From assembly GCA_003665825.1 (NCBI GenBank), contig QPFY01000016.1, positions 124,001 through 188,000 of the forward strand: a stretch of 64,000 bases of DNA, written 5' to 3'. The notes beneath the pieces are model-generated. The model was not told the origin of the DNA. It searched no databases and saw nothing but the letters and a program-made list of their open reading frames with translations. Source of the stretch: Microbotryum silenes-acaulis. Lineage: Eukaryota > Basidiomycota > Microbotryomycetes > Microbotryales > Microbotryaceae. A program made the translations under genes and the position numbers. Each line of letters starts with the position of its first letter. Position 1 is the first letter of the stretch. Positions 45,289 to 60,467 of this stretch are shown here, piece by piece.

Positions 45289-47152
45289 CTACCAACCGGC
45301 GTCCTTCTCTTCATCCGATTCAAGCTTGTCCCTATACCACTCTAGCTCACTCCGAAGAGCCTGCCATTCATTCTCCTTGTCCTCAAGCATGTCCAACAAA
45401 CCCCTCCGAATCTGCTCAAGTACCTCAACCCTATTGGTCAAATTTTCGCACCGTCGTTCCGTCGCTTCCAGTCGCCTCAATTCGCCTCGCAATCGCACGA
45501 TCTCATCACTTTGTTCATCGATGATCATCTTATGACTCTCGACGAGCGCTTTCGTGGCCGCCGTTTCGCCGCGATAGCTATCGAGCATGCGCGTGAGGTG
45601 AGTCGTGAGACCTTCAGGGGTTAGCGGCACGAGGCGGTGGGTCGGTCGTTCGGGTACGGGTGTGTGCTTGGCCATGAGGTAGTCGAGCGAGGTCCATTTA
45701 TTTTTTGGATGAATAGGTATGATATTCACTTTGGGAGGTGTGGGGGAACTCGTTCTCGGGCCCAGAGGTGTGCGAGGCTCGACTGACGGTCTCTGGACCT
45801 TGTCTTTGGCGGCCTCGCTCGAAAGTGCGCGAAGAGTTCGAGACGGGGACGACACTAGATCGAGAAGGTCGGTGCCGAGCTTGCGATGAGAAGAATAACA
45901 GGGGTATGCATGCACTTGGCTCTCCTTTCGATGTTCCACGAATTGTGCAATAGGATTTGCTTTCGAGTCGAACGCCTTAGGGCCCGGCTGCGGTGATCCC
46001 GATGGAGCGGAGGGTGGAGATCCGTGCGAGCTGCTCATAGTCCAGAGGTCGTCACGGTCAGAACGGTGCATCACTAAGATACAACAGCTGGGATATCGAG
46101 TTCACTCACCGCTCGTCGGCTTCTTCTGCAGCAGACATGGGGACGGCGGTTTCGAGCTCGTCCTTTTCGTCGTCGCTAATGGCGAGATCTGCCTCGAGGT
46201 TACCACTGGCTTCAAGATCCTCAAGAATCCTGGTGAGGTCTTCTGGCGTCTCCCGTTCCCCGAGATCGGTCTGATATTCATCGTAGCGATCAACCTCGTC
46301 GGGATCCGATGGCTGCGTGCCGAAGCCGGAACCCCTTCCGTGAATCGAGTGAGAGCGAGGCTGAATGCTCGACTGACCCAGCCGAATATGCCGAGCAAGC
46401 TGACTGGGTAGCTCAATCGATGACGACAAGTCGGTTTCGAAAGTTTGATCATTCGACTCGCAATCTTGAGAGAGTAGATACGGTCGCGTGTGATTTTGCG
46501 AAGACTGTGAGTCTGGTATGACGATCTCGCCAAACTCGTCGTACTCGGGCAGGATCAGCGTCGGTGGGGGTGGAAGAGTCGGTGGACAAGCGGTAGGCTC
46601 AGCCGTGCCGGTGTACGACTTGCACTCAGTGATATCGGTATCCTCACGCATAGGTTGGATCTTGATTCGTTTGCGTGGTGATTGTGGTGCACAGGACGCT
46701 TGCTCGGTGCTTCTTTCGTCTGAGGTTGGCTCGGGTGGCGGTCGATAGCGGAACTTCTCGAGAGCGGGTGAGACGGGCAGGTTTCGTGCGAGTGGTGGGA
46801 TGGAAGTCGAAGGACCAGCGGGGATGGATGTGATTGAGGTATGAAGTGATTCATTTTGGGCCTTGAGCGGCTGAATCGTGTTGGGCTGAAAGCTCTTGGC
46901 CCGACCGGGCTGTGCTAGCGATGACTTGGTGACTTGCATATGCCGCCGGATTTGAGACGGATCGGAGTTTGGATCTCGATCGGTCTGTGCTTTTCTGGTG
47001 CTCGAAGGTTGTAAGGGCTGCACTAAGCAAAGCGACTGATGTGGTGAAGTGACGCACTTGTTATGCCACGCTGTTTCCGGTGCGAGTCCTGGACGCTCGT
47101 GCGACGATGACGATGACGACGACTTGGATGGGAACGAAAGTGCTTGACCCAT
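45289..47152 (-). CDS. Hypothetical protein with C-terminal coiled coil
   Basis: Not recognised. The ATG at 47152 (MGQALSFPSKSS) opens a frame to 46106. A probable intron near 46036-46109 (GTGAGTGAAC...CTATGAG) joins ...AAEEADER to SSSHGSPPSAPS. The first 350 residues are Ser/Pro/Gln-rich and disordered, with a possible basic nuclear signal (PRKRIKIQPM). The second exon has ordered-looking NKWTSLDYLMAKHTPVPERP and LTPEGLTTHLTRMLDSYRGE, then about 90 residues of heptad-like coiled coil (DEQSDEIVRLRGELRRLEAT, RVEVLEQIRRGLLDMLEDKE). It is divergently transcribed from the EST1/SMG7-type gene with a 600-bp gap. A structural or chromatin-linked role is possible but unsupported. Confidence 0.6.
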
Positions 47153-47752
47153 GCGTGAAAAACGATCAACTGCCACCGCTTAAGGCGCCTGGTGAGAGCC
47201 CATGAGAGAGCAGTGGACCTGGTGATGGCACTTGGGGGGTCTGAAATGGTCGCGATTCCGCTCCGAGGGAGTGATCGAAAGGAGCGAGAAGCTCCTGAGT
47301 CACGCGCAACGATGAGGCGAAGTCAAAAAGGAGAGCCGTCGCACGGAGTCAGCCACGGATATATGGCGTCCAGAGTGGAACTGCCAGCCACCAAAAAAAT
47401 GGGCAAAAATGTGAACAGCCGTGTCTCGATCTTCAAGCCAGCAGGATCTCGACTCGGCCCGATTTCCCAATTGAACTCAACTCAGCGGCATGAACTCCGG
47501 TCTGGACCCAGCCGGTGCGACGACCGCCCACAGCCGCCCACAGGAGAGAGCGAGACTGAGCGGGAACTGAGCGGGAACGCGCTGCGGTTGCCCCCTGGAA
47601 CGTCATCGCGCGCACTGCCGGCTCTGTCTGACCACCCCCGGCAACCCTCTGATGACGTGAACAGGGACACAAGGGACTTGGTCTATTCGATCACTAGCCT
47701 CTGGGCACCCTCCTCACCTGTAGTTGTGTTTGTCCGTGTGGATACACACGCC
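47153..47752. promoter_or_regulatory. Divergent promoter region
   Basis: 600 bp between the start codons of the coiled-coil gene (minus) and the EST1/SMG7-type gene (plus), so it must hold both promoters. No TATA box or named binding site is claimed. Confidence 0.45.
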
Positions 47753-50700
47753 ATGGCCGCCGCGGGGTTACCCACAGCAGCAACAGCAACACCCGCTCCT
47801 CCTCGGCTGGTCGCGACTCGCTCCGACCTCGGTAATCGCGTCGCACCGCAGCTGTCGTCTGAGTACGACAGGCGCCCTTCGCGATCTAGCAAGCCTTCGA
47901 TCGGCGGTCAGAGTGTGGCTGCCTTACTCCGGTGAGTATCGCACTCCCCGCTGTGTGGTGTGCTCGACTAAACCTAGCTCGAGTGTGGCTGGTTCGCAGC
48001 GAGGCCAAGGCGTTGACGCTCGACTTGCGCACCGCGATCAAACGCAAAGACCCGTGGGATCGCGAGGTCGAGTTCCAGAGAGAGAGGTGGGTTTCATTCC
48101 ATGCTCCGACGCGTCTCCCGGGGGCCATCGGGGCAGCTCGACTTGGAACTGACATTCCAATTCCTGACTCCTGCCCTGCTTGCCGCACCGCGCGCAGTGT
48201 TCGTAAAGCCTATTCGCGTGTCCTCTTCTCCAGCACTGTAGGAACGTCCTCGTCAATTGCTCTCTTGGCCGCGTCGTCATCGAACCCAGTCTCTGGACCG
48301 TCCAATACCCTCGGCTCCACGACCTCGCTCGTTTCGCCCTCGGCCAGTCATTCGGCTCGGTTACTCGAAGCTCTCAACTCGCTATGGCTCGAGACATCCC
48401 ATTCCATCATCAACGCCTACCGATCACGCATCTCGGCCATGGACAAAACCCTCGCCGAAGCGCCTCAGGCCCATCGCAAAGGCGGAGGAGGAGCAGCGCG
48501 AGGCGAACCCCCACCGCCGGGGCCGACCGCTCGTAGAAAGCTCGTCCATTCGTTTAGAACCTTCCTTGCCAAGGAGGAAGAGTACTTTGTCACACTATTG
48601 GGTCGACTTGCCAGTGATCTCAGCCCGAATGATCTCGAAGGGTTCAACGCCCTTGGCGTTGTTGTCGAGCCGGTAGAGGTCGTGGAGGGCCTCCCTCCAG
48701 CATCGGAAGAGGACAAGCGCCGAGCCAGATCAAAGGCCGTGCCACTCGTTCACAAGGCCCTCATCTGCTTCGGGGATTTAGCACGGTACCGCGAGCTTTT
48801 CAACGAGCACTCGGGTCCGCAGGCCAAGGAGCGGGGCGGCCGGAGAGGTAACAAGAGTAAGGTTACCTCGGCCGGAGGTTCTGAGCGCAACAAGCCAAAG
48901 AACTATTCCCGTGCTTCAGCGTGTTACACCCAAGCAAGGCTGCTGATACCAGAGAACGGTGAGTGCTTCGTTTGGCCATGGATTGAAACGATTCTAGTCC
49001 AATCAGCTGAACGATCTTCCTCTTCCGACTTGCGCAGGCAATCCATCTAACCAACTCGCCGTAATATCCGGGTATACGCACGATACCCTTTCTTCCACCT
49101 ACCACTACTTTCGCGCCCTCTCGGTGCGTATACCCTTCCCGACGGCGCGGATCAACCTCGAGTTGGCATTCAACAAGGCGGTCACACGATGGTTCGAACG
49201 GCCGAGTGGAAGGCGCGAGCCCACACCTGACTTTGTCACTGCTTTCATCGCGCTCCACGGTTTGCTCTTCACCAAAACGAGGTGGGTCGAGCGATCTGGT
49301 AGAGCACAGCCGAGAACAAGGAGGCTGACTGCAAGGGGAGTGTCCGCCCACAGACTCTCGGACATCGCACCACTCTCTGCAAAAGTCGAGAGTTCCTTCC
49401 AACAAGCCATCACATCGCTGGAACTATCACCAGACACCATCGTCAAGATCGTGGTGACCGGCTTATGCTCCTTGTGGGATGCGCGGGTACATCGATCGAG
49501 CAGCAACCCTCGGAAAACACCGTCGAAACGATCGGCCGAGGCTGGCTCGAACGCAAATTCTGCACCTTCCGTCAATATCAATCTCGAACCGCACATCCTC
49601 CTGCATGTCCTGTCCATGTATACAATACTACTCCGGATTTGCACCAACGAGACGGCGGAAGCCTACCTCGCGGACACGACCAAGCAAGCACCCAAACCTG
49701 GCTTGAACCTTGCCCAGAACATCAGTGCCGTCGTCCGTCGGGCCCTCCCGGTCCTTCGTGTTCTTTCCAAATGGTTGTCAGGCCAGCTTGACTATATTCA
49801 TCGAGTTGAATCCCGCCTACGAGCGAAGGAAATCAAGATCAGTCGAGCCAAAGCTGCTGACAGCGCTACTCAGGCGTCCCAGGCCGACACGACCCAACGC
49901 AGCAGCTCGGTCAGCGATGGACAACATGTCGAATCGAGCCAAGACCAGTCGATGGAAACGGATCATGTGAATTCGACGTCGCTCGAAGACGCTTTGACGG
50001 CGTTCTGGACCTCGTACGCCGATTTCGCGAATTCGTTCAAATTGGTGTTCCCTACCGAAGGCCTCCCTAGTCCACCCGATGGTGGACTATGGTTGGAAGA
50101 GGATGTCGATCTACTCGGCTTTGCTCCGCTACGCAGAAGCATGAAGGACGCCAAAGGGACAGATCTGGCTGTTGAGGCATCCAAAGTCGGGAAGGAGGTG
50201 CATCCCAACGAGGAGCACCTAATGCGCATTGCCGAGTTGCAGAGCGATGCGGCGCTGATCGTCGAATCCGAGGTGAGCTTGACTGATCGTTCGCACTTTT
50301 CTCTGCGCATAATACTGATGTTTCCGACCACATTTTCAAGATCTGCCCGGTGATCGTTGAATTGGGCGCTTACGTTCTGGCCCCGCCTAAGTCCTCCGCC
50401 GCCACGACCATAGAGGATGAAGTAGAGGATGAGGACGAAGAGGACGAAGCCGCCCCCATACCTGCTTCGTCGCCAACGAAGGCATTGTCCAGAGGGGTGG
50501 ATTCGCTTGATCTGTTCGAACAAGAGGATGAAGGATCCGAGCCGACCGAAGATGATCCCGTCGATTTGGCGATGAGGATCGCCGCTGCGGATCGACTGGA
50601 GATGCAGGACCTCACGGACGAGGAAGACGATGACGAAGATGACGATGACGGGCACATCGTCTATCGCTCAAGACTGAACCTGGGCAACATCGGGACGGCG

Positions 50701-51420
50701 ACACGAACACCCCCATTGGCGGGTATCTCACCTCGAATAGGCACGCCTGTTTCCAATTCTGCCGCGTCGTCAAAGCGAAATTCGATGGATCTGAGATCGC
50801 TCTGGGCTCGTCCACCGGGCGATTCTCCTGTTCCAGCAGCGCACCACGCTCTCCCACCACCACACCAAGGTTCGCGGAGTTCGTTCGAAGCGTTGCCCAA
50901 CATGACTCATCAAGGTGCCTCCTACGCACCTACGCAGTCACCTGTCGTAGGCGGATCGACCTCTTCGATCTGGGCTCCGACTTCGAATGAAAGTGGGCAC
51001 TCTTCGCCTTCTTTGCTTCAGCGGCAAGGATCATTCGCCGCCCCTTCTCCTCTCGGTGCGCCTCCGGGATTGGCTCAACCTCCGTCCGCGGCGCCGATAG
51101 GCTTGCTCGGCCCTGCTTCGCCTTTCTCGCCTCCTGGTGGCGGTCCGGTCGTCCCGAGGCACTCGAACTACTATCCAACCTCAAGCACGCCATGCGGTTC
51201 AGGCTCTTTCAACCCCATACCCTATCATGCTCCACCCCTATTCCCTTACTCGAATACGACCTTCGGACCCGTCCCGACTGGGTCTCAATCAGACCTGTCG
51301 CCCTCGGCCTTCCCATTCATCAGCGGTGGCTTTGGTCTCCCACCTCCGAGTCAGATTGGTTCTGGTAGTAGTGGCTGGCCCGATCACAGTGGTGCCTACT
51401 CTGGGAGCTTTGGATCTTGA
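47753..51420 (+). CDS. EST1/EBS1/SMG7-type 14-3-3-like protein (mRNA decay or telomerase)
   Basis: Family members bind phosphorylated Upf1 in nonsense-mediated decay, or act with telomerase (Est1). Five exons (47753-47931, 48000-48086, 48198-48958, 49038-50272, 50341-51420) give 1113 codons. The N-terminal TPR region includes EAKALTLDLRTAIKRKDPWD, SLWLETSHSIINAYRSRISA and RASACYTQARLLIPENG. The family signature NPSNQLAVISGYTHDTLSST...RALSVRIPFPTARINLE spans the third intron. The Est1 DNA/RNA-binding-type region ends with EDVDLLGFAPLRRSM. Then come an acidic stretch (EDEVEDEDEEDE) and a long Ser/Pro/Gly-rich tail. No PIN nuclease domain is present, so it is not SMG6-like; SMG7/Ebs1 is the best guess. 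Confidence 0.85.
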
Positions 51421-51658
51421 GGATTGACATTTCGCTTGCAGGGCGAATCGTTTGCGAGACGCATTCTCCCCTGTTCTGTTATTTATGTTGTTCTTGGTTC
51501 TGCAAAAACAAATGAAAATGCAGAAGCGCTACCACATAAGAAACCCGCAAAACGAAAAGAAACTCAAGGACACATATTTGCATGTGAGGCGGGTGGGGTA
51601 TGATGAGCTACATTGTTGATACAGATAAGGAACGGACTACTTCGAGCACCACATACTT

Positions 51659-53951
51659 CTAGTCAAAGAACTCAAAGTCCAGACTCGCCGGAGCGACGTT
51701 CTCATCCGCGCGATGCACGACCCTCGCCCACTCCAACGTCAACCGGAACATGTACGCCGCCATATCTTGTTTCCTCCAATGGTCCCTCGCCCATTCCTTC
51801 CCTTGCAAGCCAATCTTCTTCCCGAACTCATCGTGCGCTCCGGTTCCATCTGGAGCACCGCGGAAGAAGGTGAGAGCGTCGTAGAGGTCCGAGTAGTCGA
51901 CCTTGATGGGAACATAGTGGACCCAGGGTTGGATACGGTCGCCGTACCATTCCGGGAAGAGAGTCGATTTGAAGACGCACGCTTTCATCGACATAAGGCG
52001 GTGGAAACGACCGGACCACTGTGAGAATGAGAAATCCGAGACAAAATCACATTCCATTAGTGCATGAGTAGGAACCACGGGGATCCTAGAGAGCCAGAAC
52101 TCACGCCGTTGCCATCGACGTCGAACACGTATTTGTACTTGTACGAATCCGTCAAGCCCATCGTCGGCCTGAATTCGATCTCCTCCTTTATGATCGCACA
52201 CGTCTCGTCGTCGCATTGCACCGGACCACCAGAGAACGACACGTCGCATTGCGCCTTGTTGAGGTTATGCATCTGCATCATCTCCTCCTTGATCGGTCCT
52301 TCCTCCTCGGATATCAAGACGTTCTTTTGGCCCTTGAGATCGTTCGTCAATAAGTGCAAACGCGCGCGCTGAGAACTTCTCCAGTCATACCCGACGGCGA
52401 ACTCGGCACCCGTCGTCGACCCGCGCCACATGAGTTTGTTGTACTCCTTTTTCTCCCAGTCCGGGTCGTAACCGATGTAAGTATCCGAGTACTGCTCGAG
52501 AGGTGTGACGAGGATGTCGGAGTGGATGTTGGTTTTGGCGAAGGTGAAGAGGGGGACAAGTGGCCCTGGGTTGGTGCCGATCGCGGTCGTGAAACCATGC
52601 AGGGGCATAATCTCAGGATGCTGGCAGATGTCGAGCGCGGAGGAGTAGTCGTAGATGTACGACCTCTTCTGTGACAATTCAGTCGCGTACGCCTTTCGAA
52701 GCTTGGCCTGGATGGACGCCTTGTCGGCCGGCTGACCAGCAGCTTCGAGGACCTCGGTCTCGATCTTGCGCAGCGGCGAATCGGGGGGACACCCGTTTGC
52801 CCAGTTGGTGAGCGGCAGATCGCTCTCGGCGATGAATTCGGAGGGTCCAAAGTCTGTATTATCATGTTGAGCTTCATCAGTCTGTGCAATTTCACTAAAC
52901 CCGAGAGACAATGACCCACGTTCGCCTTCACCGGCCAACTCAAGCATTCGTTCCTTGTGGAACCAGCCCAACTGGCAAGCCGGTTGGTCATGTCGCGTGA
53001 AGGTCAGGTTCACGTTCGGCACATGCTTCGACACCCTTGCGATCAATTCCCCCAAATCCTTGGCTCGTTTCAGTTTTGCTTGTTCGCCCAACTCGAACAC
53101 CTCGCCGTCTTTGACTTGGATCGTAAAAGTTTCTTCTCGCTCTTGCATGACGAGCACGCGGTGCTTTAGGTCATGCGGCTCCCTGCACAACGAAAACATA
53201 TCCACATAAGTATGTCTACGTCCGCTTTGGACTAGATATCACCCATGATCACTCACAGTGCCCAGAACGGCTGTAAATCCTTGAAAATTTGATCGTATTC
53301 GTCGGTGAGGACGATCCGATTCGCCTTGGCATAAGCCCACCATTCGTCGAACCCCTTGGGTGGATTCCTCCGGTACCGCTTCCGATACTCGTACACGGCC
53401 TCCCTCAACGTCTTGCTCTGCCGTTGCACTTTATGATTCCAATCGTGCTCGGCGCGTTGGATAAGTGTCAGGATCGGATGGGGTGCTGGAGGTGCCTTGC
53501 CAAAAGTCGAAACAGGTTCGACGATGAGATGACCGTTCGAATTGAATTCGTGAGGTGTGGTCACCGTCCAGGTCGAGTCATCGTCCTCTGGCCCAAGACC
53601 GAGATGAGGCGTGTATACAAGATCCTTCGAACCGTCGTCCGCTCGATTGGCCCAGGTCTCGATAAAGTCATGGATGCGATCGGGAAGAGCGTCAGGGAGA
53701 GGCACTCCAGCATGGGTCAAGACGTTATGCGCCGCTGATCGATGCTTGGCCGGTAACAGGAGCAAAGTTAAAATTGAAACGAGCATCAAGGTGATCAAGA
53801 ATCTCGGTCGACAACAAAGGACCCTCCCTCGGCCCATACGAGCGATGTGACGAACCCTCCTCCCCGGGGATCCGAGCAGCGGCGTATCGGGTGTGACCAC
53901 GAGGAGCGAGACGGTCTCGTAGGGTTCCTCGCCGGGTCGGATTCCGTTCAT
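51659..53951 (-). CDS. GT90 (CAP10-type) glycosyltransferase, copy 1
   Basis: A type II membrane glycosyltransferase related to cryptococcal capsule protein Cap10 and xylosyltransferase Cxt1. Given here from ATG 53951 (MNGIRPGEEPYETVSLLVVT); the same frame stays open upstream to about 54366 (Ala/Gln/Ser-rich) without an ATG, so a 5' exon is likely. The membrane anchor is RFLITLMLVSILTLLLLP. Luminal landmarks: YRKRYRRNPPKGFDEWWAYA, YDYSSALDICQHPEIMPLHG, YNKLMWRGSTTGAEF, DWRSSQRARLHLL, DVDGNGWSGRFHRLMSMKAC, VHYVPIKVDYSDLYDALTFF. Introns verified near 53171-53256, 52860 and 52020-52104. It shares these landmarks in the same order with the gene at 61006-63832. Acceptor sugar unknown. Confidence 0.85.
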
Positions 53952-55083
53952 GGGCCCTATCCCTCCATTATAAACGTCTACGCGGACGCCGGGTTTCCTC
54001 CTTGCGTTCAATTCGATGTGTGGATCTTCTCTCGGTGTCGCCCACGGAGACGAGATAGACGTCGACCTTCCATGCGGGCCTGCACTTCGCCGAGGGGTCC
54101 CTTCCAAAGGAATGTGAGGCGAGAAGGTGCTACCTGAAGCGATAGTAGCAGACGAGGATGACAGTGGTTGTCGTGCTCCGCCTCCTAAACCAGAGTTTGA
54201 GCCATGCGAGCCTCCCTGTTGCTGTCCCGCTGCTGCCGCCGCCGAGATCCAAGGACTTGGGATCGAAGTCGACGGCGTCAGGGGGCCTTGGGGGCGAAAC
54301 GAAGCCAGCTCGATAAAGATGACCGGCGAGGGAGCCGGAGAAAGGGGTACGCCCTGAGCAGGAAGGAGTGAAAGCTATGGTCGTCGTCAAGACGCAGCAC
54401 TGCGGAGAGTGTGGGAACAGAGCAGAGAGTGATCCGTGGATATTCAGGAAAGGCTGGCGGGCTGGCGCGGGCTGGCCGAAGCGCCTCTCGCTCCCGCCTG
54501 TCTCAGATTGGCTTCGTTTGGGGTCTCGGGAACTAAATCGGACTCCGAACCCGCGTCCTGCGCGAGCGCGCCGACGTCATCATGATGAGTCTTGCCACTT
54601 GAAGCTGCCTACTTCAGTTGAGTCGGTATCCTGCAACCTGACAATAGGGCCCCCCAAAAGATGGGCAAACGTAGCTCAACAAAAGTCTTCACAAGTCCAT
54701 TCCTAACGATCCCTGTACGAGTTGATCAACACTCTCAATTTTTAGGAGAGCTACCGGCGCGGGCGAGTTCGGCGGAGCTCACTCCCCACTTCGACAGGGT
54801 GCTCGGTCCACGCAAGCAGCCACGTCACATATCGACACAGCAAAGAGGCCCACTTGGAGAGGTTCTGTATTGGCGATATTTCTGCTTGACCTTAAACAAG
54901 ACATTCGAGAGAGAAGAAGTAACAGACAAGCAACTACAAAAAAGGAAACCGGAAAGTAAGCGAGAAAAATCCTAGAACGTCCATCATAGCACTTTAAGGA
55001 GTAGTCCGAGCGACCTAGGCAACAACAGCGCATGTTGGCTACAGGATCCCCAGGCTGCGGAATTATACACGATGCGCAGGGCT
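53952..55083. other. Possible 5' exon of GT90 copy 1, then intergenic
   Basis: 53952-54366 is open in the GT90 frame (reading GSTFSPHIPLEGTPRRSAGP) and is probably coding, but its start codon was not found. From 54367 to 55083 no gene is recognised; it holds the GT90 promoter and the 3' flank of the UGM gene. Confidence 0.45.
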
Positions 55084-57541
<2,458 letters not shown>

Positions 57542-58554
57542 GGCAAGAGGTGATGCGGAAACAAGAACTGGAGGGGCTGTCGGCGACAAGTTGGACGAAG
57601 CCAGAGAGGGGAGGCCCAGGAGAGCCCCCGCCCTGCGAAACACGTAGCCCAGCCCCAGGGCCCAGCAGGCCCCAGCTAGCCCCGGCCAGCGTGCCGGGCC
57701 AGACCACCCGCCTCGATCGGCCCAAACTCAGACTCTCCGAGCGAAATATGGCCGGCCACCTGTATGGTACTGCTATCACTACCGTCTGAACTTTGAAATT
57801 CGTCACTGTTCATTAAGGTCTTCTTGAGAAAAGACGTGGCATGGTTTGCACCCGCCCAATACATTCGAGAGCTTTTCCAGTTCGGCCACTGCCAGCAGGT
57901 TTCACCGAGGAGTTGCCCATCCTGCCGGATTCGGACAGTGGGCGGCTGGGCCAGCTGGGAGAGGGAGTGGCCCCACGGCGCGCGTGCATCGGCGGCCTCC
58001 ACGTGGGCCGAGCAAGGTGAGACATGCTATCATTCCCGCGCTGCCTGAGCAGTGAGCACAGCGAATAGGTCCTGTGTTTTCTCACTCGTTACTTTGGTGA
58101 GACGAAAAATTAACCGTTTACTGACTGAAGCGCTTGGGCTAGCTTCTCCACCTTTCTGATCGGTGCATCCCGCAAGTGACCCCTAAAACGCGCCGACAAG
58201 GCCCAAATCCGCGCAGACGGAAACCTGGAGTGGGTCGTAGGTGCCCCCTCCAGCACTGGCGAGACAATCAGGGGCGTGCCATCCTTAGCGATGGCCGTGT
58301 GCCGTCGTTGGCGCAGTAGGCGCAAACTAGCAATTTGCGCCTCTCGGGTGTAAAGAGCGGGATCGCCAATCGCCGCCGGACAGCTGCACGATTATGTAGT
58401 TTCCTTTTTGGCATTTCGTTTGTCTCGGACTGCCCCGAACAGGTACAAGAAGGACGCAGCTCTACGACCAAGATAAGGGAAAATGGCCCGGATGATGGGT
58501 CCCAGGCCTTTTCGGCACCCGATCTCAAATATCTACCTCCCAACGTCCCTCCGT
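57542..58554. other. Intergenic region between UGM and malate dehydrogenase
   Basis: About 1 kb with no recognisable gene. It contains the UGM promoter and the 3' flank of malate dehydrogenase. Several short frames on both strands are compositional. Confidence 0.4.
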
Positions 58555-60467
58555 TTAGTTTCCGGGGTTCTTGGCGACTGCAAGAGCATACGCGAAAGTG
58601 CACAGAGTAAGTACATGATAGGCGCATACAATCTTGTCAATCACGTACCAAAGTCCACACCGGCCTTGATGTTCTTGGCCAAGTCGGGGAGGCACGCCTT
58701 GAGCAACTCCTCCTCGGAAGCGTGGAGCTTACCGACGGGGTGGATCTTACCGACGATACCCTCGGACTGGATGGGACAAACGAGTCACAATCAGTCTTCA
58801 TTTCTCGGAATTGACCACCGGCTTCGTTAGAAACACTCACGTTAAGGGTGACGGGCGACGAGAAGAAGTCAACGCCGTCCTTGGCGTAGAGGGGCGATTC
58901 CACGTAGGTGCAGAGCGTGACGTTTTTCTCGCCATCGATGGCACGGAGGATAGCATCCGTAAACTCGGCTCCGGCTGATTACAAAATCACCACGTCAAAT
59001 ATAGATGTGGTCAGCTCCTGTTCAAGCAGAAGCGCGCGGCCGTTCGCGCGCGGACAAGACTGACCGTAAGCCATGGAGAGAGTGGCGGATCCGGCACCGT
59101 CCTTGGCCTTGACGACCTCGTCACCGCCGAACTGGGTGCGCTTGACAAGAGCAGCGAGCTCCTCGCCGCCCTTCTCGACGATCTTCTTGCCCTCAGGGGT
59201 TTGCGAGAAGAGGGGCACGATCGTTACGCCGGAGTGACCACCGACGACGGTGATGTTGGTGTCCTTGGGATGTGTGCCGGCAATGCCAGAGACGAAGGCC
59301 GAGGCACGAACAATGTCGAGAGTGGTGACACCGAAGAGACTGCGGGCGTCGGGACATGATCACGCAGGATGAGCATCTGCTTCTCCCTTCTCCCTTCGTG
59401 CACATTCGCGGTGCCGTGCTTCGCTCGGCTTCGAGAAAACTCACCGCTTGGGGTCGTAGACGCCGGCCTTCTTGAAGACCTCGGCGACGATGGGAACGGT
59501 CGAGTTGACGGGGTTGGCGATGATGCCGATGCGGGCCTTGGGTGCGACCTTGGCGGCGGCGATGGCGAGGTCCCGGACGATCGAGGCGTTGGTGTTGAAC
59601 AGATCGTCACGGGTCACTTTTGGGGGGACCGAGCGACGAATGAGTTCATGTTGCGTACTTTGATCTGCAAACAATCCCCTGGACTACTCACTTCCGGGCT
59701 TGCGGGGCATACCGGCGGGGATGATGATGACCTCGGCGCCGGTGAGGGCCTTCTCGAGGCCGTTGTTCTCGGCAGCGTAGCCAGCGACCTGTCAACATGC
59801 AACGTCAGCACTGAGCGCGTTCATCTGATGGTGTCGATGATGGGGTGTAGTCGTCGTTCGCTCGATCGGTTGTGGCCCTGCAAAAAGCATGCTTCTGTCC
59901 CGTGCTACCCAAGATGACGCATGCAAGATGCCAAAGTTGACCCAGAAGTTCCCATTGCCCACCCTGCATGATGCCACGCCGTAGAGGGGCTTTAAAGCAC
60001 CTCTCGAGTGCGAGCATGCCTGTGGGCGCGTTCGCACTCGGTCGGCACTCGGCACTCGGTCGCTCCGTCGCAGATCGATGGCGGGCGAATAACCAAAACG
60101 CTCATCGCTGCTCCTCCCGACTCGGCGCCGACCTTGCGACAAACTGACAAACTCATTTCAATGGTGTATCACTCACGGGCGAAGGGGTGTTGACGTGCGA
60201 CAGGTCAGCGGCGACACCGGGGCAGCCTCGGATGTCGTACAACGACAGCTCGGTCACACGCGGGTTCAGCTTCAACAGCAGCGACAACGGTTGGCCGATA
60301 CCACCTGTGCAATCCGGGCAATAGGTGAGCACATCTGGTCACTGCTAGTGAGTGTTGTTAGGTCAATACTGACCAGCAGCACCGAGAACGGCGACCTTGG
60401 TAGCGGCAGAGCGCGAGGTCGAGAAGGCACGACGGCCGAGAGCGCGGGTAGCGATGGGGGAGATCAT
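58555..60467 (-). CDS. MDH1: Mitochondrial malate dehydrogenase
   Basis: NAD-dependent oxidation of malate to oxaloacetate in the TCA cycle. The ATG at 60467 starts [20 protein letters not shown], a mitochondrial presequence, followed by the NAD fold [20 protein letters not shown] (split by an intron). Then [77 protein letters not shown], and the catalytic His in [16 protein letters not shown]. The last intron (58578-58648) is easily missed: reading through it gives a stop after GVDFG, while splicing gives GVDFVAKNPGN, the usual fungal end. About seven introns in all. It is presumably a bystander between the glycan genes. Confidence 0.94.

Noticed and set aside
47753..51420. EST1/SMG7-type gene as SMG6 endonuclease
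   Set aside because: No PIN domain; the C-terminal third is acidic and then Ser/Pro/Gly-rich low-complexity sequence.
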